A DNA stretch of 64,000 bases. It comes from Papio anubis. Taxonomy: Eukaryota; Chordata; Mammalia; Primates; Cercopithecidae. The number at the start of each line of letters is the position of its first letter. The stretch's first letter is position 1. This document shows positions 1 through 11,949 of this stretch, piece after piece. The stretch spans positions 210,615,467 through 210,679,466 of the forward strand of contig NC_044976.1 in NCBI RefSeq assembly GCF_008728515.1. Direction: 5' to 3'. Below the pieces are notes generated by a model. It was not told where the DNA came from. It saw only the letters and a program-made list of their open reading frames with translations, and searched no databases. A program made the translations under genes and the position numbers.

Positions 1-74
1 ACCACATCATGTTAAGTATTGTGGTATGCATTGAAGACACCACTTCGATGAAAATTAATACCACCAAATGCCTA

Positions 75-585
75 CATTTTAAAAACAGCATCTCAGTTTC
101 CATCTGAATAAACTAGAGAAAGAAAAATAGAAAAACAAATTAAACCCATAAACAAACAGAAGAAAAGACACAACAGAGTTAACTGAAGATATCCATAAAA
201 TTGAAAGCAAAAAAAAAAAAAAAAAGACCAACAGGAAAATCAAAATCTGATTCTTAGAAACAAATGAATAAAACCGACAAACTTCTAGCCAGATTGACCA
301 AGATAAACAGAGAGAAGTTACAAATTATCAATATCAGGGAAAAAATGGGAAACATCGCAAAGACATCAATATTTAAGGGATAATAAAGGAATGTCACAAA
401 CGACATACTTAACCACACTGACTCACTCAAAAAAATTTGATGCTCACTCAAAAACCTGCTTATGAAAGTTTACAGAGGCTTTACTTATAATTTCCCAAAT
501 CTGAAAACAACCCAAGTATCCTCCACCTGGCAAACAGATAAACGAATACTGGTACATTCATAAAGTAACACGGTTTCAAATTTTG
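75..585 (+). mobile_element. L1M-type LINE fragments (ORF2 and 3' region)
   Basis: An A-rich stretch at 75-420 follows the sense L1 ORF2 text (a 'ctagccagattgaccaagat'-like segment at about 286-306). A second piece at 455-585 resembles the L1 3' part, with the recognisable 'gaaaacaacccaagt' phrase. Both are heavily mutated and carry stops, so no protein is encoded. The two pieces may be one element with a deletion. The element is an old L1M; edges are approximate. Confidence 0.65.
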
Positions 586-723
586 ATTAAGTCCAATTTA
601 TCAACTGATGCAAAAGACCACAAGAAACATCATCTAATTTTTTTTTCTAGCATCTTTACCTGATTATTATGGCTTTTCTTCAAACTTCTTTTCCCCCAAA
701 TTACATTTCCTAACCATAATTCT

Positions 724-1034
724 TCTTTTTTTTCTTTTCTTTTTTTTTGAGATGGAGTTTTGCTCCCATTGCTTAGGCTGGAGTGCAGTGGTGCAATCTT
801 GGCTCACCGCAACCTCTGCCTCCGAGGTTCAAACAATTCTCCTGCCTCAGCCTCCCGAGTAGCTAGGATTACAGGCATGCACCACTACACCCGGTTAAAT
901 TTTTTTTATTTTTAGTAGAGACGGGGTTTCTCCATGTTGGACAGGCTGGTCTCGAACTCCCGACCTCAGGTGATCCACCCGCCTCGGCCTCCCAAAGTGC
1001 TGGGATTACAGGCATGAGCCACCATGCCCAGCCA
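724..1034 (-). mobile_element. AluS, full length, antisense
   Basis: A T-rich tail (724-748) is followed by both Alu monomers in reverse orientation, ending in the reversed Alu 5' end. The 'ggctggtctcgaactcccgacctcagg' class of diagnostic positions points to AluS. Imperfect 14-bp target-site duplications flank it at 710-723 and 1036-1049 (one mismatch). Confidence 0.95.
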
Positions 1035-1120
1035 TCTAACCATTATTCTGATCCAGTACTAGCATATGGCTATGACAATGGATTCCATATTGGATAAGAC
1101 GGAAATGTAAGCAGATGATG

Positions 1121-1353
1121 GGTCAGCTCACTGCAACCTCCACCTCCTGGGCTCAAGCAATTCTCCTGCCTCAGCCTCTCAAGTAGCTGGGATGACAGGT
1201 ACATGCCACCACACTCAGCTAATTTTTGTATTTCTAGTAGAGACAGGGTTTCACCATGTTGGCCAGGATTGTCTTGATCTCTTGACCTCGTGATCCACCT
1301 TCTTTGGTCTCCCAAAGGGCTGGGATTACAGGAGTGAGCCACCATGCCTGGCC
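1121..1353 (-). mobile_element. AluSc/Y-type fragment, antisense, 3' part missing
   Basis: This is reversed Alu sequence from the right monomer to the Alu 5' end. The roughly 60 bases next to the tail, and the tail itself, are absent. The 'gtcttgatctcttgacctcgtgatcc' region matches the Sc/Y class rather than the older S class. It lies 87 bp from the preceding Alu in the same orientation. Confidence 0.9.
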
Positions 1354-1966
1354 TCCACTATTGTTATTTTTATGAGAATTTTTATCATAAATGAGTATTT
1401 AATTTTGTTAAATGCTTGTTCTGAATTAGTTGATATGATCATGTGAGTCTTTTTTTCTTTAGCCTGTTAATACAATTAAACACATTGATTTTCAAAGAAT
1501 GAATCATCCTTGCATTTCTCAAATAAATCCCACTTTATGATGTATAACTCTTTATATGTTGCTGAATTCTATTTGCTAATATTTTGTTAAATATATTTTT
1601 ATTTATATTTAAGAGAGATATCGGTCTTTAGTTTCCTTTTTTGAATTGCCTTTGGTTTTGGTTCAAGGTAATATTACTTCATAAAACGATTTAAGAGGTG
1701 TTGTCTTCTACTCTTTTGTCTGGAAGAGATTGTGTAGAATTGGTGTTAATTTTTCTTTAAGCTTTTGGTTGAATTCTCTGGTGAAATCATCCGGACCTAG
1801 GTATTTCTTTTTGGGGAGTTTTAGATTATAAACTTAAGTTCCTTAATAGTCATAGGGCCTTTCAAATTCTCTATTTCATGTTGGTTTACTTGTATCTTGT
1901 TTGGAATTGACCTGCTTCATCTAAGTTGCCCAATTCATGTGTATAGAGTTGTTCATAGGCAGGCAG
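1354..1966 (-). mobile_element. L1M ORF2 (reverse-transcriptase region), antisense
   Basis: The + strand reads as the reverse complement of L1 ORF2. Recognisable phrases run from the 'gttaaatgcttgttctgaatt' type near 1406 to the 'ggtgaaatcatccggacctagg' type near 1780. It is an old copy, with many substitutions and no usable frame. Further 5' sequence of the same element may continue to the right. Confidence 0.85.
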
Positions 1967-2230
1967 GGGTGCCTTACTACCCTCTAAAGCAGAGATGTAA
2001 ATTCAGGCTCCTTACTGGGCTTCCTCTGTCATCACCCTGGTGAGGGTGTTTGGTCTCATCAGAGCCTCACAAGGGTCAAAGTCTAGGTTTTCTACTTAGG
2101 CTTTGCTAACGTGAGTAGAGGTGGGGCCACACTTTTTTCTGTGGTGTTTGGCTGGAATAGAAAGGTTATTGTCTAAAAGCTCTCTATCTTGCCAGCCTGT
2201 CCCTTTCCTGATCATCTGACTAGAGAAAAC

Positions 2231-2231
<1 letters not shown>

Positions 2232-2272
<41 letters not shown>
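2232..2272. repeat. (GT)n microsatellite
   Basis: About 20 uninterrupted GT units. A pure dinucleotide tract of this length is usually polymorphic and can adopt Z-DNA. Confidence 0.97.
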
Positions 2273-2274
<2 letters not shown>

Positions 2275-2279
2275 TTTGC

Positions 2280-2565
2280 TTTGATTTTGATTTGGCTTGG
2301 TTTTATTTTCTGTCTGCGCCTGTCGGCATCTCCAGGATTCTAGTTCTTCAGCATTAAAAACATACTGCCATGTGGCTTTTCAGGTCCCAAAGACCCCAGC
2401 TCAAATGTTTCTTTTCTTCACTTTTCAGAGTCCTTTATGTATGTTTTATGCATAATGTTCAGAATTTTTACTTAGTATACAAAGTTGTACTTAGTTGGAG
2501 GAAAAGGAAACGAATGTCTACTTCAGCTTCTAGAAACAGAAGTCATCCAGGATGTAGTTTTAAAT
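2280..2565 (-). mobile_element. Possible 5' part of an old L1/HAL1-type element
   Basis: The text around 2425-2550 (ending 'aacagaagtcatccagg') resembles a segment I associate with the reversed 5' region of old L1M/HAL1 elements. It would fit as the 5' continuation of the antisense L1 at 1354-1966. The match is from memory and weak. The 1967-2231 stretch between them is unassigned. Confidence 0.35.
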
Positions 2566-2569
2566 GAAT

Positions 2570-4560
2570 CGATATGAATTTCTGGTACATTAAATAGGCC
2601 TAATCAAAAGATGAATATTTATCCATGAAACAAATTCCTTTTTGTGACATTTTTCCCTTGCCGGACCGATCTGCTATTCCCCATCAGAAAAGAGCCCAGG
2701 TGAGAGAAGAAGAAAATAGGAGAAAACAGAAAATGAGGAGGATTTTCTGTTTCTCACTCCTCACTTCATTCTTGCCTCATACCCAAGGCAAGTTCAGAAC
2801 CCCACAGTAACAAGAGTTCAGGAAAATCCAAAGGCTGAATTCAACATCCATCTAGCCACTAGAGATATTTTAAAAATCACACATATATACTTACTTGAAA
2901 AAATATTTTAAGCACCTACTTTTTAAGTACTCTTATGCTAAACACAATGGAGAAAATTAAGGTGCAGAAACATAGCCTCTTTCAGAAAACCCAAAAACCT
3001 GTATTCAAAGAACTATAATAATGGGCGGGTTCTGAAGAATGACATAGAATGGGCCACACATCTCTAGGATAGGATTTAAACATGTCATTTAAATATAACA
3101 CAAACGTTTGTATTGGGAATTCTAAATTGTCCTTGTCTACAGCCTTCTTGCTTCCTTTTCTTACAACCTACAAGATCAGACTTAAGTAAACTCTTAAGCT
3201 AATTTTGAATCATCTGTCCTCCCTAAGCCCATAATCACATGGCTAAGCTAAGAATTATTCTAACCTAATTCTCCCTCAAAACCTCATCCATTGCTTACTG
3301 TACCTGAAGATGGTCCTGAGTATCCCCCTGGATCTGGGTCTCAGGCTCTCTTTGACACCCTCCTGTGTTAGCACATGGAGTTGGCCCCCACCATGTTTGG
3401 TCAGGTCTCTTAGAATGATAATTTCTAACATCCTGGTTCCTGAAAATTAGCTAATGTGATTTCCAACTAGCGTGTCTCATCTAGCCAGTATTATCAATCA
3501 ATTCATCCTGCCTGAATTTATAACACCAAATTTGGACATAGTGTTTAGTTGCTTAACATATGCTCAATAAGGATAAATTAAATACATACAGACAAATAGT
3601 CTAGAGCAGTCTTCAGCATACTTCTCCAGAAGGACCTAGAGTACTTACACAACTTAAGAAGATTGAGTTTCATACCAAGTAGGGACAGGGTCTGGAAACA
3701 GACAGTACACAAACACTTGAATGTGTGTTAAGAGTGAGACTTCTGCTACAGAAAGTCAGAGGAAAGAACATAACTTTCAGGTGAGATCAGCAAAGGATTA
3801 AAGAACTATTAATTTTCACTCTAGGAGATGAAGTATCTGAATGAATGTTCCGGGAATATGCTTGGAACATGTGAATAAATCATGCTAGTTGATATGGAAG
3901 ACAAATACAACATTGCTAACAATACTCTCTTAGGAGTTCCCTTGTCACCATTTAAATTGTTGATTTTCTATTCTTCTGTAGAAATCTCTAGTCCTGGATG
4001 AATATAAGCACCGTCTATATGCGTTAGACAGCACAATACATATTAGTCTTCAATTTATTTCACCTACACGGAACCTAAATTTTTTCTTCTTCTAACTTTA
4101 TTTCCTAATTTTCTTTACTTAATTTTGTCTACATTTTCATCATCATTTTCCCTTAGATTTTTGTTCTGCTTTCCTTGAAACCCAACAAAGGCAAAAATTA
4201 TATTGAGAAAAGACAAAACTTCACATCCCATATTCTACAGCTTGCTACTTCTGGGCACCAATGGACATTCAATGGAAACATGATTTTTTTAGAATTTTAT
4301 CAGTATAATAGACTCTTGGACTTGAATTATGAAGCCTAACAACTGGTCCTAAATCAGATGAAATTGTAAAGAAATGTCTGCTGTGTAGCTCTAACTAAAA
4401 GCTATATTCTAACAAGTCAGCGATGGAGCCTCCAACTTTCTCATGCCTCTAGATGTAACTATTCCCTAAACTCAGTAATGGAAATTTAAAATGAAGCCAT
4501 TGACTTTCAGAAAGTGAATTTAAAAACTGCAAAGGCAAGGGTTTTGTTCTTTAAGAAAAA
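2570..4560. other. Repeat-poor, no gene recognised
   Basis: Two kilobases with no Alu, no clear L1 and no convincing coding frame; the longest frame is about 60 codons. A short stretch near 2888-2965 resembles the reversed L2 3' end, and 3520-3590 the sense L2 3' end; both are too decayed to call. Composition is AT-rich and ordinary. Confidence 0.6.
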
Positions 4561-4675
4561 AAAATGAAGCTAACTTCTGCTTATGGCAATGGAGATCAGT
4601 TTATTTTGTACCAATTTCCTACTGAAAATAACTATAAAGGCTGAACAAAAGGTACAAAGGTACAAAGGTACAAAA

Positions 4676-5553
4676 CCCATCTGTTTGAAGTCATCAGAGA
4701 GCCATCAAGGTAAAGAGGGGCTTTAGGGTAAATAATCTGAGAGAGGGAAGCCAAGAGATGTTCACCCCCAAAGCAGTTACTAAAGGCTTGGAGGTTGACA
4801 GGAGTATTTAAAAGTTGCACTGAGAAGGACAACACGAATTTGAGTTTAGTGCCTTCCAGGGATGAAAAATCCTTGGATAAAGACTTAGGATATCAGTCTG
4901 GAATCTACAGGACTTCACCCTGCGAGTGAGTGTAAACAGAAAATAGAATAGCCCTTATAAAGATTTAAGAAAAGTTTTAGGTCGGCTCAATTCCTAAAGG
5001 ATTAAGGTGATTGGCATCTCACTTAGCTGCCTGATAGACGAAAAATTAATAACATATTAAAAAGATTTGACCAGCTAGGCACAGTGGCTCATGCCTGTAA
5101 TCCCAGCTCTTTAGGAAGCCGAGGTGGACGGATCACCTGAGGTCAGGAGATCAAGACCAGACTGGCCAACGTGGCGAAACCCTCTCTACTGAAAATACAA
5201 AAATTAGCTGGGTGTGGTGGCGGGCCCCTGTAATCCCAGCTACTCAGGAGGCCGAGGCAGGAGAATTGCTCAAACTTGGGAGGCAGAGGTTGCAGTGAGC
5301 CAAGATCATGCCATTGCACTCCAGCCTGGGCGAAAAGAGCAAGACTCCATCTAAAACAAAACAAAACAAAACAAACAAACAAACAAAAAAATTTGACTAA
5401 CAAGGGGGAAAGAAAACCAGACAGTGCAAAACTATCCATGAGAAATGCAGTTGTTGTATTTATCTGATAGAAACTTTAAGATAACAGTGATTAAAATGTT
5501 TAAAAGATTAAATAAGGTGATACAATTCAGTGAGGAACAAAAAATTATAAAAA
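4676..5553 (+). repeat. Partial direct duplication, copy A (carries an Alu)
   Basis: Three blocks (4676-4710, 5040-5072 and 5401-5553) recur in the same order at 6283-6316, 6380-6410 and 6416-6562. Copy A has an Alu between its second and third blocks. It also has about 330 bp between the first two blocks, where copy B has about 60. It is an internal duplication of old L1 5' sequence. Confidence 0.8.
5073..5390 (+). mobile_element. AluS, full length, sense, with A-rich tail
   Basis: Both monomers are present in sense orientation, ending in an (AAAAC)n/(AAAC)n tail. Flanking text 'aaaagatttgacc' (ending 5072) and 'aaaaatttgact' (from about 5386) looks like a diverged target-site duplication. 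The duplicated L1 block at 6380-6562 preserves the same site without the Alu, which supports insertion after the duplication. Confidence 0.95.
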
Positions 5554-6282
5554 CAAAGAAAACATAAATTCTAGACCCGAAATTAAAAACTTTACAGATA
5601 GAGATAACAATAGGACATACAGGACTATTGAAAAAAGTAGTGAATTGGAAGATGGGTCAGAAGTAAATATTGAGAACAAAAGAGGGAGAAAAAAAATGAG
5701 AGAAAATAAAGAAAAGCACATGCAAAATTTATGGGACAGGCATAATGAAAAGATCTAATACACATGTAATTGAAATTTCAGTAAGACAGTGAAAAGAAAA
5801 ATGGGGCACACGCAATATTTGAAAAGATAGTTACTAAGGATTTTTCCAAACTGAGTTAACTGTTGTTAATTCAAGAAGTGCTGTGAGCCTTAAGAAGAAT
5901 GAATACAAAGAAAACCACACAGATAGATGCATTATAGTTAAATTTCTGAAAACCAAAGTCAAAGAGAAATCTTTAAAAAAGAAAGAGATAGAGATAAAAG
6001 TGTATTAACTTCAAAGGGAGGACAAATAAGAATGACAGCTAATAGCTGACTTCTCCATTGAAACAATGGAAGCCAGAAGAGAGTATAAAGGTATCTTTAC
6101 AAAGGGGTAGCGGCAGAGATCAACCTGTAATTACGTATCAGTATTAAGTGCAATACAAAAGGTGACAAAATAAAGGCATTTTCATAAAAATAAAAACTGA
6201 ATGCACCAGCAGCAGATGAACAGAGAAAATACTAAAGGATATTCAAGAAGAAGTAAATTTGTACTATAAAATTTATATGAAT

Positions 6283-6562
6283 CCCATCTGTTCAAAGTCA
6301 TCAGAGAGCATCAAGAAACACTTCATTTAAGCCTCAAAATACCTTGCAAGTTTTCATCTAATATATATGACACTCAATGGAAAATTAATAGCTTATTAAA
6401 AGATTTGACCAGCTAGCAAGAGGGAAAGAAAACCAGACAGTGCACAAATATCCATGAAAATGCAGTTGTTGTATTTATCTGATAGGAACTTTAAGATAAC
6501 AGTGATTAAAATATTTAAAAGATTAAATGAGGTGATACAATTCAGTGAAGAACAAAAATTTG
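6283..6562 (+). repeat. Partial direct duplication, copy B (Alu-free)
   Basis: This is the second copy of the blocks at 4676-4710, 5040-5072 and 5401-5553. The junction 'gatttgaccagctagcaagag' at 6402-6422 is the uninterrupted version of the site that holds an Alu in copy A. The copies differ by scattered substitutions and small indels, so the duplication is old. Confidence 0.8.
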
Positions 6563-7446
6563 AAAATGCAGAAAGGAATGAAGAGTGACTGACAGGAATA
6601 AATGTGCAGATAAATAAAAGTGAATATTGACAATATAAAACAATAATACTAAAGTCTTACAGATTCTTAAGTGTTTAGAACATTGTAACACATGAAGACA
6701 TAAATTAGAATATGAGTAAATGAGGATAAAGTGTACTCTAGCTTTTGCACTGAGTTGGTGTTGGTAAAAATAGTAATTTATGTTAGACTTGAATTTCAGA
6801 GATGTATTATATTTCATAAGCTAGGGTAAGCATTGTATTTATCAATACAATGGTAAAAGAATGTGTATCTGACCAGCTAGTATTGGGAAGAAATGAAAAA
6901 ATAAATAATACTGAATCTATCCAAAAGAATGAAAAAAAAAGAACAAATAAAGAGTATGCTAGGTTAATTAGAAAATAAATGTAAAACTCTAGATTTTAAA
7001 CTTAATATATCAACAATAACATTAAATATAAATAGACTAAACACTACAATTAAATAACAAACATTATCAGGCTAGATTTAAAATATAATTATATGACACA
7101 AGAGACTCACCTTAAATATAAGAATATAAAAAGTTGAAACTAAAAATAGAAAGTATATATACCATAAAAATACTAATCAAAGTATCCTAATCTCAAAGTA
7201 GATGGTATAGCAAGAAGCACCACTAGAGATAAAGATCACTTTCCATAATGATAAAAGTCAATCCATGAGGAAGACACATTTTAAAACTTGTACACAGTTA
7301 ATAAATAGTGTCAGAATATACAAAGGTAAATTATCAGAAGTAAAAGGAGATATATGTAAATTCACAATTGTAGTGAGAGATTTCCATACAAATACTTAGC
7401 AAATGATGGACCAGGCAGACAAACAATCAGTAAAGAGATAAAAGAC

Positions 7447-7466
7447 AAAAAAAAAAAAAAAAAAAA
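7447..7466. repeat. Poly(A) run within L1
   Basis: An uninterrupted run of about 20 A inside the ORF2-like part of the sense L1. It is not next to an Alu and is probably a local expansion. Confidence 0.8.
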
Positions 7467-7556
7467 GATTGCAAACTTGATCTAGTTGAAATATTCAAAA
7501 CACTACAAGTGTATACTATTCTTCCCAAATACACAATTTACCAAAATTAAACATTA

Positions 7557-7628
7557 TCTATCTGTCTATCTATCTATCTATCTACCTACCTACCTACCTA
7601 CCTACCTACCTACCTACCTATCTACCTA
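7557..7628. repeat. Compound tetranucleotide repeat (TCTA)n(CCTA)n
   Basis: About five TCTA/TCTG units are followed by about ten CCTA units and a final TCTA-CCTA. The two blocks differ by one T-to-C change per unit. Repeats of this size and purity are typically length-variable. Confidence 0.95.
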
Positions 7629-8823
7629 GTTTCAAAGCTTTGGAAATGTGAAGTATATGTTTCAACCTAAATGGAATTAACCCAGAAATGGGTAAGAAAA
7701 ATAAGTAGAAAATATCATGGACTTGGAAGACTGTATTTTTTAGTAATTCAAGAGCAAGAGAAGAAATTACAAGGGGAATTAGAAAATAGTTTGAATGAAA
7801 CAATAATGATAATGTAACATCTCAATACTTGTAAGGTTCAGATAAAGTCATGCTTAGAAAGAAATTTATATTTAAAATATACATGAGACAAAGGTTGAAA
7901 AATCAATGATTAAGCACCAAACTCAAAAAATTAAAAAACGAAGAGCAAATTAAATGCAAAGGAAACGAAAACTAGAAAAAAATAAAAAATAAGAGTGGAA
8001 ATCAATATAACTGAAGCAAACACATGATAGAGGAATAACAAAGAAAAAAGATGGTTCTTTGAAAAGACTAATATAGTTGATGATCACTTGTCAATACTGA
8101 TCATAAAAAAGGCAGAAAAAATCCATAATGAGCAATGAGTTTTAGAGATCATATAGGCATTAAAAAGTTAATAGAATATTTTGAGTAGCTGTATGCCAAC
8201 ACATTTGAAAACTGAGATAAAATGAACAAATTTCTGAAAAAACACAAGCTAACCAAACTGACACAAGAAAACTTGTATCATTCCTAAGAATATGAATATT
8301 TCTATATTTGTGAAAGAAATTTAAAAACTTTTATAATTTAAAAACTTTTCATAGGAAAATTGATGACAGCAATGTTGTTACTGATAAATTTTTCTAAACA
8401 CATTTGGAAAAAGAAAATACCAATCTTACATAAGTTCTCTCAGGAAACAGAAAAAACGGAACATTTTCCAGCTGTTTTTTTTTTTTGAGGTTACCGTAAT
8501 CTCCATAATAAACCTGACAAGGACTTTACAAGAAAAATCAAACACCAATCATTGTCATAAACCCATGTGCAAAACCATTAAACATTTGTGCTAACAAAAT
8601 CCACTAATATAGAAAAAAGGTAATATATCATAACCTAGTTTGGTCTAGTCCAAGAATGGAAAATTGGCATAACATGTAATATCAGTTAATGTAATTCACC
8701 ATATGAAGAGAATAAAAGGAAACAATCATCTCAAGAAATGTAAAAAAAAGTCATCTGATTATTCATCTGATTTATTTATGATAAAAGCCCTTAGCAAACA
8801 AAGAATTAAAAAAGGACTTTATT

Positions 8824-9102
8824 GGCCAGGCTCATGTCTGTAATCCCAGCACTTTGAGAGGCCAAGGTGGGCGCATCATGAGGTCAAGAGATCAAGATCA
8901 TCCTGGCCAACATGGTGAAACCTCATCTGTAGTAAAAAAAAAAAAAAAAAAAAAAAAATTAGCTGGGCGTGGTGGCTTGCCCCTGTAGTCCCAGCTACTT
9001 GGGAGGCTGAGGCAGGAGAATTACTTGAACCTGGGAGGCGGAGGTTGCAGTGAGCTGAGATCATGCCACTGCACTCCAGCCTGGCAACAGAGTGAGTCAA
9101 AT
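8824..9102 (+). mobile_element. AluSc-like, sense, lacking its terminal A tail
   Basis: Both monomers are present, with an expanded middle A run (about 8934-8958). The end is cut a few bases before the usual tail. A perfect 14-bp target-site duplication, 'aaaaggactttatt', lies at 8810-8823 and 9103-9116. It interrupts the old L1. Confidence 0.95.
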
Positions 9103-9534
9103 AAAAGGACTTTATTTATTTAGTAAAGAGTATCTAGAAATATCTTCCAGCAAACGTTATACTGAATGATAAAATATTAAAAATTTTTCCTCTAAAATCA
9201 AGAACAAAGTAAAAATGCCAGTGCTATTTATATTTGACATGTACTAGAAGTGCTAGTCAATGCAATAAGGCAAGAAAAAAACCAAAATGTGTGAGGATTT
9301 TAACAGAATGAATGATAGAAGTCTAGTCCTCTTCCCTTTCAAAATAAGCTGTGGCTTCCAGAAAAAAAAAGAGGAGAAAGGATGATGGGAATGAAAACAA
9401 CAGCAGATATCTACTGTGTTTCTCTAGATGAAATAAATATAGTTACTCTGTTTTTAGCTGACAACTAGTCAGTGTCAGGATATTGATGAACCTCAGTCCA
9501 TCAATCAGAAAAACCACTGCAATCATCACACAGA

Positions 9535-9690
9535 AGGGGTTAGAATTCAAGCTTTACTGCCTGCTAGCTATAGGACCTTTGGCAGGTCATATAGCATGTC
9601 TAGCATTTAGATCTTTCATCTGCAAAATGTGGGTGGCAGAAGTACTTGCTTCCTCTGCCTGTATGAGGATTAAATAAAATTGTACAGTTT
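9535..9690 (+). mobile_element. MIR, sense
   Basis: Core MIR text is recognisable in order: a 'tactgcctgctagctatagga' core at about 9560, 'ttggcaggtca', 'tcatctgcaaaatg' near 9617 and 'gtatgaggattaaataa' near 9661. It is an ancient tRNA-derived SINE, decayed but in the correct order. Confidence 0.8.
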
Positions 9691-10109
9691 AATAACCCTA
9701 ACATATAAATATAAAATACATGTTAGATGAATTTTATTGAAATTATTAGTAACAACTCCAAAGCCTTGGTTCCTTCAGTTAAAGTGACCACTGAAGTTAA
9801 TCTCATGTGAAAATAAATTATACCCGAAATTTAACACAAACAACTGTAAGAAGTGATCTGGAACTGAAAATAATAATAAAAAATTAATGAAGCTTACATT
9901 AATGAGATATTCAAATATTACCTTTTTCACAAACTGTTCCTTTTTCTCTCTTTCCCATGATTTTTTTACAAAAGCTTTTAATTGCTGCATACTGGCAGAA
10001 AAATACTTATTTATATCTTACAAGTACAGCTCAATGATAAACATGTCCACGTAACCAATACCCAGATCAAATTCTTCCCATGACTTGATCATTCAGAAAA
10101 TCTTTGACA

Positions 10110-10245
10110 AAGAGGTTAACAAACTCAAGCTGGAGTCAGACAACCCAGATGCTAATTCTAGCTCTAATAGGGATGCACTGGTTGACTTAAATTAGCTCCT
10201 TCCCTACATCCTTTGCATCTTAATTTTTCTCATGTGGAAACTAAG
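10110..10245 (+). mobile_element. Probable MIR, sense
   Basis: 'ctggagtcagacaaccca' (from about 10131) is followed at the expected distance by a 'ttctcatgtggaaact' segment matching the MIR 'cctcatctgtaaaatg' region. It is more diverged than the MIR just upstream. Confidence 0.55.
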
Positions 10246-10499
10246 AGCAACACATTCCCCTGCCCCTCCAACCTCTTGTCTCCCAGTGGAGCTCCAGGAC
10301 CATAACTGCAGGCAACCAAAGCAATCTTCCTAAAGCTCCCTCCCCTTCAGCTTCCATGACTCTAGACCTTCCTGAATTTCATCCACTCTCCCCAGATTAT
10401 TGCTTAGTTTAGTTTCTGTTCATCTTTGAATGCAGACATTTCCCAGGATTCTATTCTGCCCCCAACTCTCCTCAGTTTCTCATTAAATTTCTCACTGCA

Positions 10500-11060
10500 C
10501 TTTCTTATTAAATTCCTGGTTAGTTTCATCTGATCACTTCAATGTCAAGACTTCCAAGTGTAAACTCCAACCCTAATTTTCCTCCCCAACTCCAGTCCAA
10601 GATTTTCAACTACCCGCTGATAATCTTCAAGTCCTGTTCCCAATCTATTAAAAAAGAAATCACCTTTCCTCCCCATACCTTCTGCCTATGTTATATTCTT
10701 TACTTTGATTACCACTTCTGGTTCCCTATGTAAGACATCTTGGTATCATCAGCTTTCTCTGGTTCACTTGCCAAATCTTGCTAATTCTACCACCGCAATG
10801 TCCTTTGAAATGACCCTTTCCCACTATGCCTACTCCACTTCTCTAATTCAGTTCATCTTCTGCCTGAGGGATTTCAAGAGTTTCCTGACTGATCTGCTAC
10901 TCATGGATCGCACTTCTGCAATGCATCTTTCATTCTCTAATGGGCTTCTTTTCCTAAAGGTGTGTCAGATCGTGAAAATTTCCTGCTTTTAGTCATCCTA
11001 TATAAAAGCAGAATAAAGAACAAACTCCTTTGCCTATCAAACTGAAAGGGCGGTTCCTTT
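10500..11060 (+). mobile_element. L2, sense, decayed
   Basis: The pyrimidine-rich text follows the sense L2 order. A 'ttgccaaatcttgctaattctacc' segment lies at about 10768, 'tttcctgactgatct' at about 10881, and 'aaagcagaataaagaacaaactcctttgcct' at about 11005. It does not encode a protein. The sequence between 10245 and 10500 may belong to it too. Confidence 0.6.
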
Positions 11061-11324
11061 CCAGAACCATCCACTATGAAAGAGCGTCATACTAATTACA
11101 CTGGAGCCTCACCAGAGTGTGAACTGTTCCTGCATTTCCATAAACCCATGCTTTTCTCTCTAACTTTCTGCCCCTTCTGTACTCACCAAAGTGGTACGTA
11201 TCCCTAAATTTCTTTCCTGGCCTTCACAATCAGAATAAATTAGTCCTTCATTTCAGAACCAACAGCACATTTTAAAAAATACATATATAAGAACTTAAAA
11301 ATAAAACTACTTTTGTCTACTTTG

Positions 11325-11560
11325 TGTCAAGCATTTGAATAGGCGCTTTATATGCTATAATTCATTTAATCCTCATTAGTTTAATCTTCATAGCAACTTA
11401 ATCTTTATAGCAACTTTACAGTTTAGAGATGAGAAACTTGGTCTAATTAAGACTGAATGATTCACCCGAGGTCTTACTAAAGTAAAGTGAATGTAGGAGC
11501 CAGGATCAGAATTCAAGACTTTGGGATTCCAAAGTCAATTTTCTTTATACTTTTCAAAAT
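11325..11560 (-). mobile_element. MIR, antisense
   Basis: Reversed MIR text: 'gcgctttatatgctataattcatttaatcctca' near 11343, 'tacagtttagagatgagaaact' near 11418 and 'gaggtcttac' near 11470, all in the expected order. Confidence 0.8.
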
Positions 11561-11658
11561 AATTTCTACAGTTAATTGTTTATACGTGTCTCCCTAAAAG
11601 ATTGCAAGCTCTCAGCTGGGAATGTGAATAATCCATTTCAGCCCACTACCTCAACCCT

Positions 11659-11662
<4 letters not shown>

Positions 11663-11698
<36 letters not shown>
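11663..11698. repeat. (CA)n microsatellite
   Basis: About 18 uninterrupted CA units, ending in 'ccccacgcacacc'. Likely polymorphic. Confidence 0.97.
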
Positions 11699-11700
<2 letters not shown>

Positions 11701-11949
11701 CACGCACACCCTAATTGGGTTACTTCCACAACAATTTGACTCAGTAAATGTTGAGGAGGTGAATGAATAAATTATCAAGATTCTTACACTAATACCTACT
11801 CAGATCTTATGATAAATATTAATGACAAAAGAGGTATATCTGTACCTGTCTCTGTGGGACTTGCAAACATAGAAAAGAACAATAACAAAATAACATCAGT
11901 TGTAGAGTTTATTAGTCCAGAAATAGCTCACCTGTGAAACAAATGCAAT

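Larger units (their letters stand above)
4560..9290 (+). mobile_element. Long decayed sense L1M element with ORF1- and ORF2-like regions
   Basis: Sense L1 text runs through this interval. There is a 5'/ORF1-like part (about 5400-6130, with the 'gaaacaatggaagccagaag' phrase near 6060), then the spacer. The endonuclease and N-terminal ORF2 region runs from about 6960 to 7440 ('acaagagactcac' near 7099), and more ORF2 follows to about 9290. Stops and frameshifts are everywhere, so it is non-functional. Two Alus, an A20 run and a tetranucleotide repeat sit inside it. The 5' limit is uncertain. Part of the 5' region is duplicated (see findings). The ORF1 region resembles HAL1/L1ME-type elements. 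Confidence 0.75.

Noticed and set aside
724..1353. CRISPR-like repeated blocks
   Set aside because: The repeated units are two Alus; the window is primate DNA and there are no short regularly spaced repeats.
4560..9290. Possible intact, active L1
   Set aside because: The ORF1 and ORF2 regions are full of stops and indels, and the sequence is of an old L1M type.
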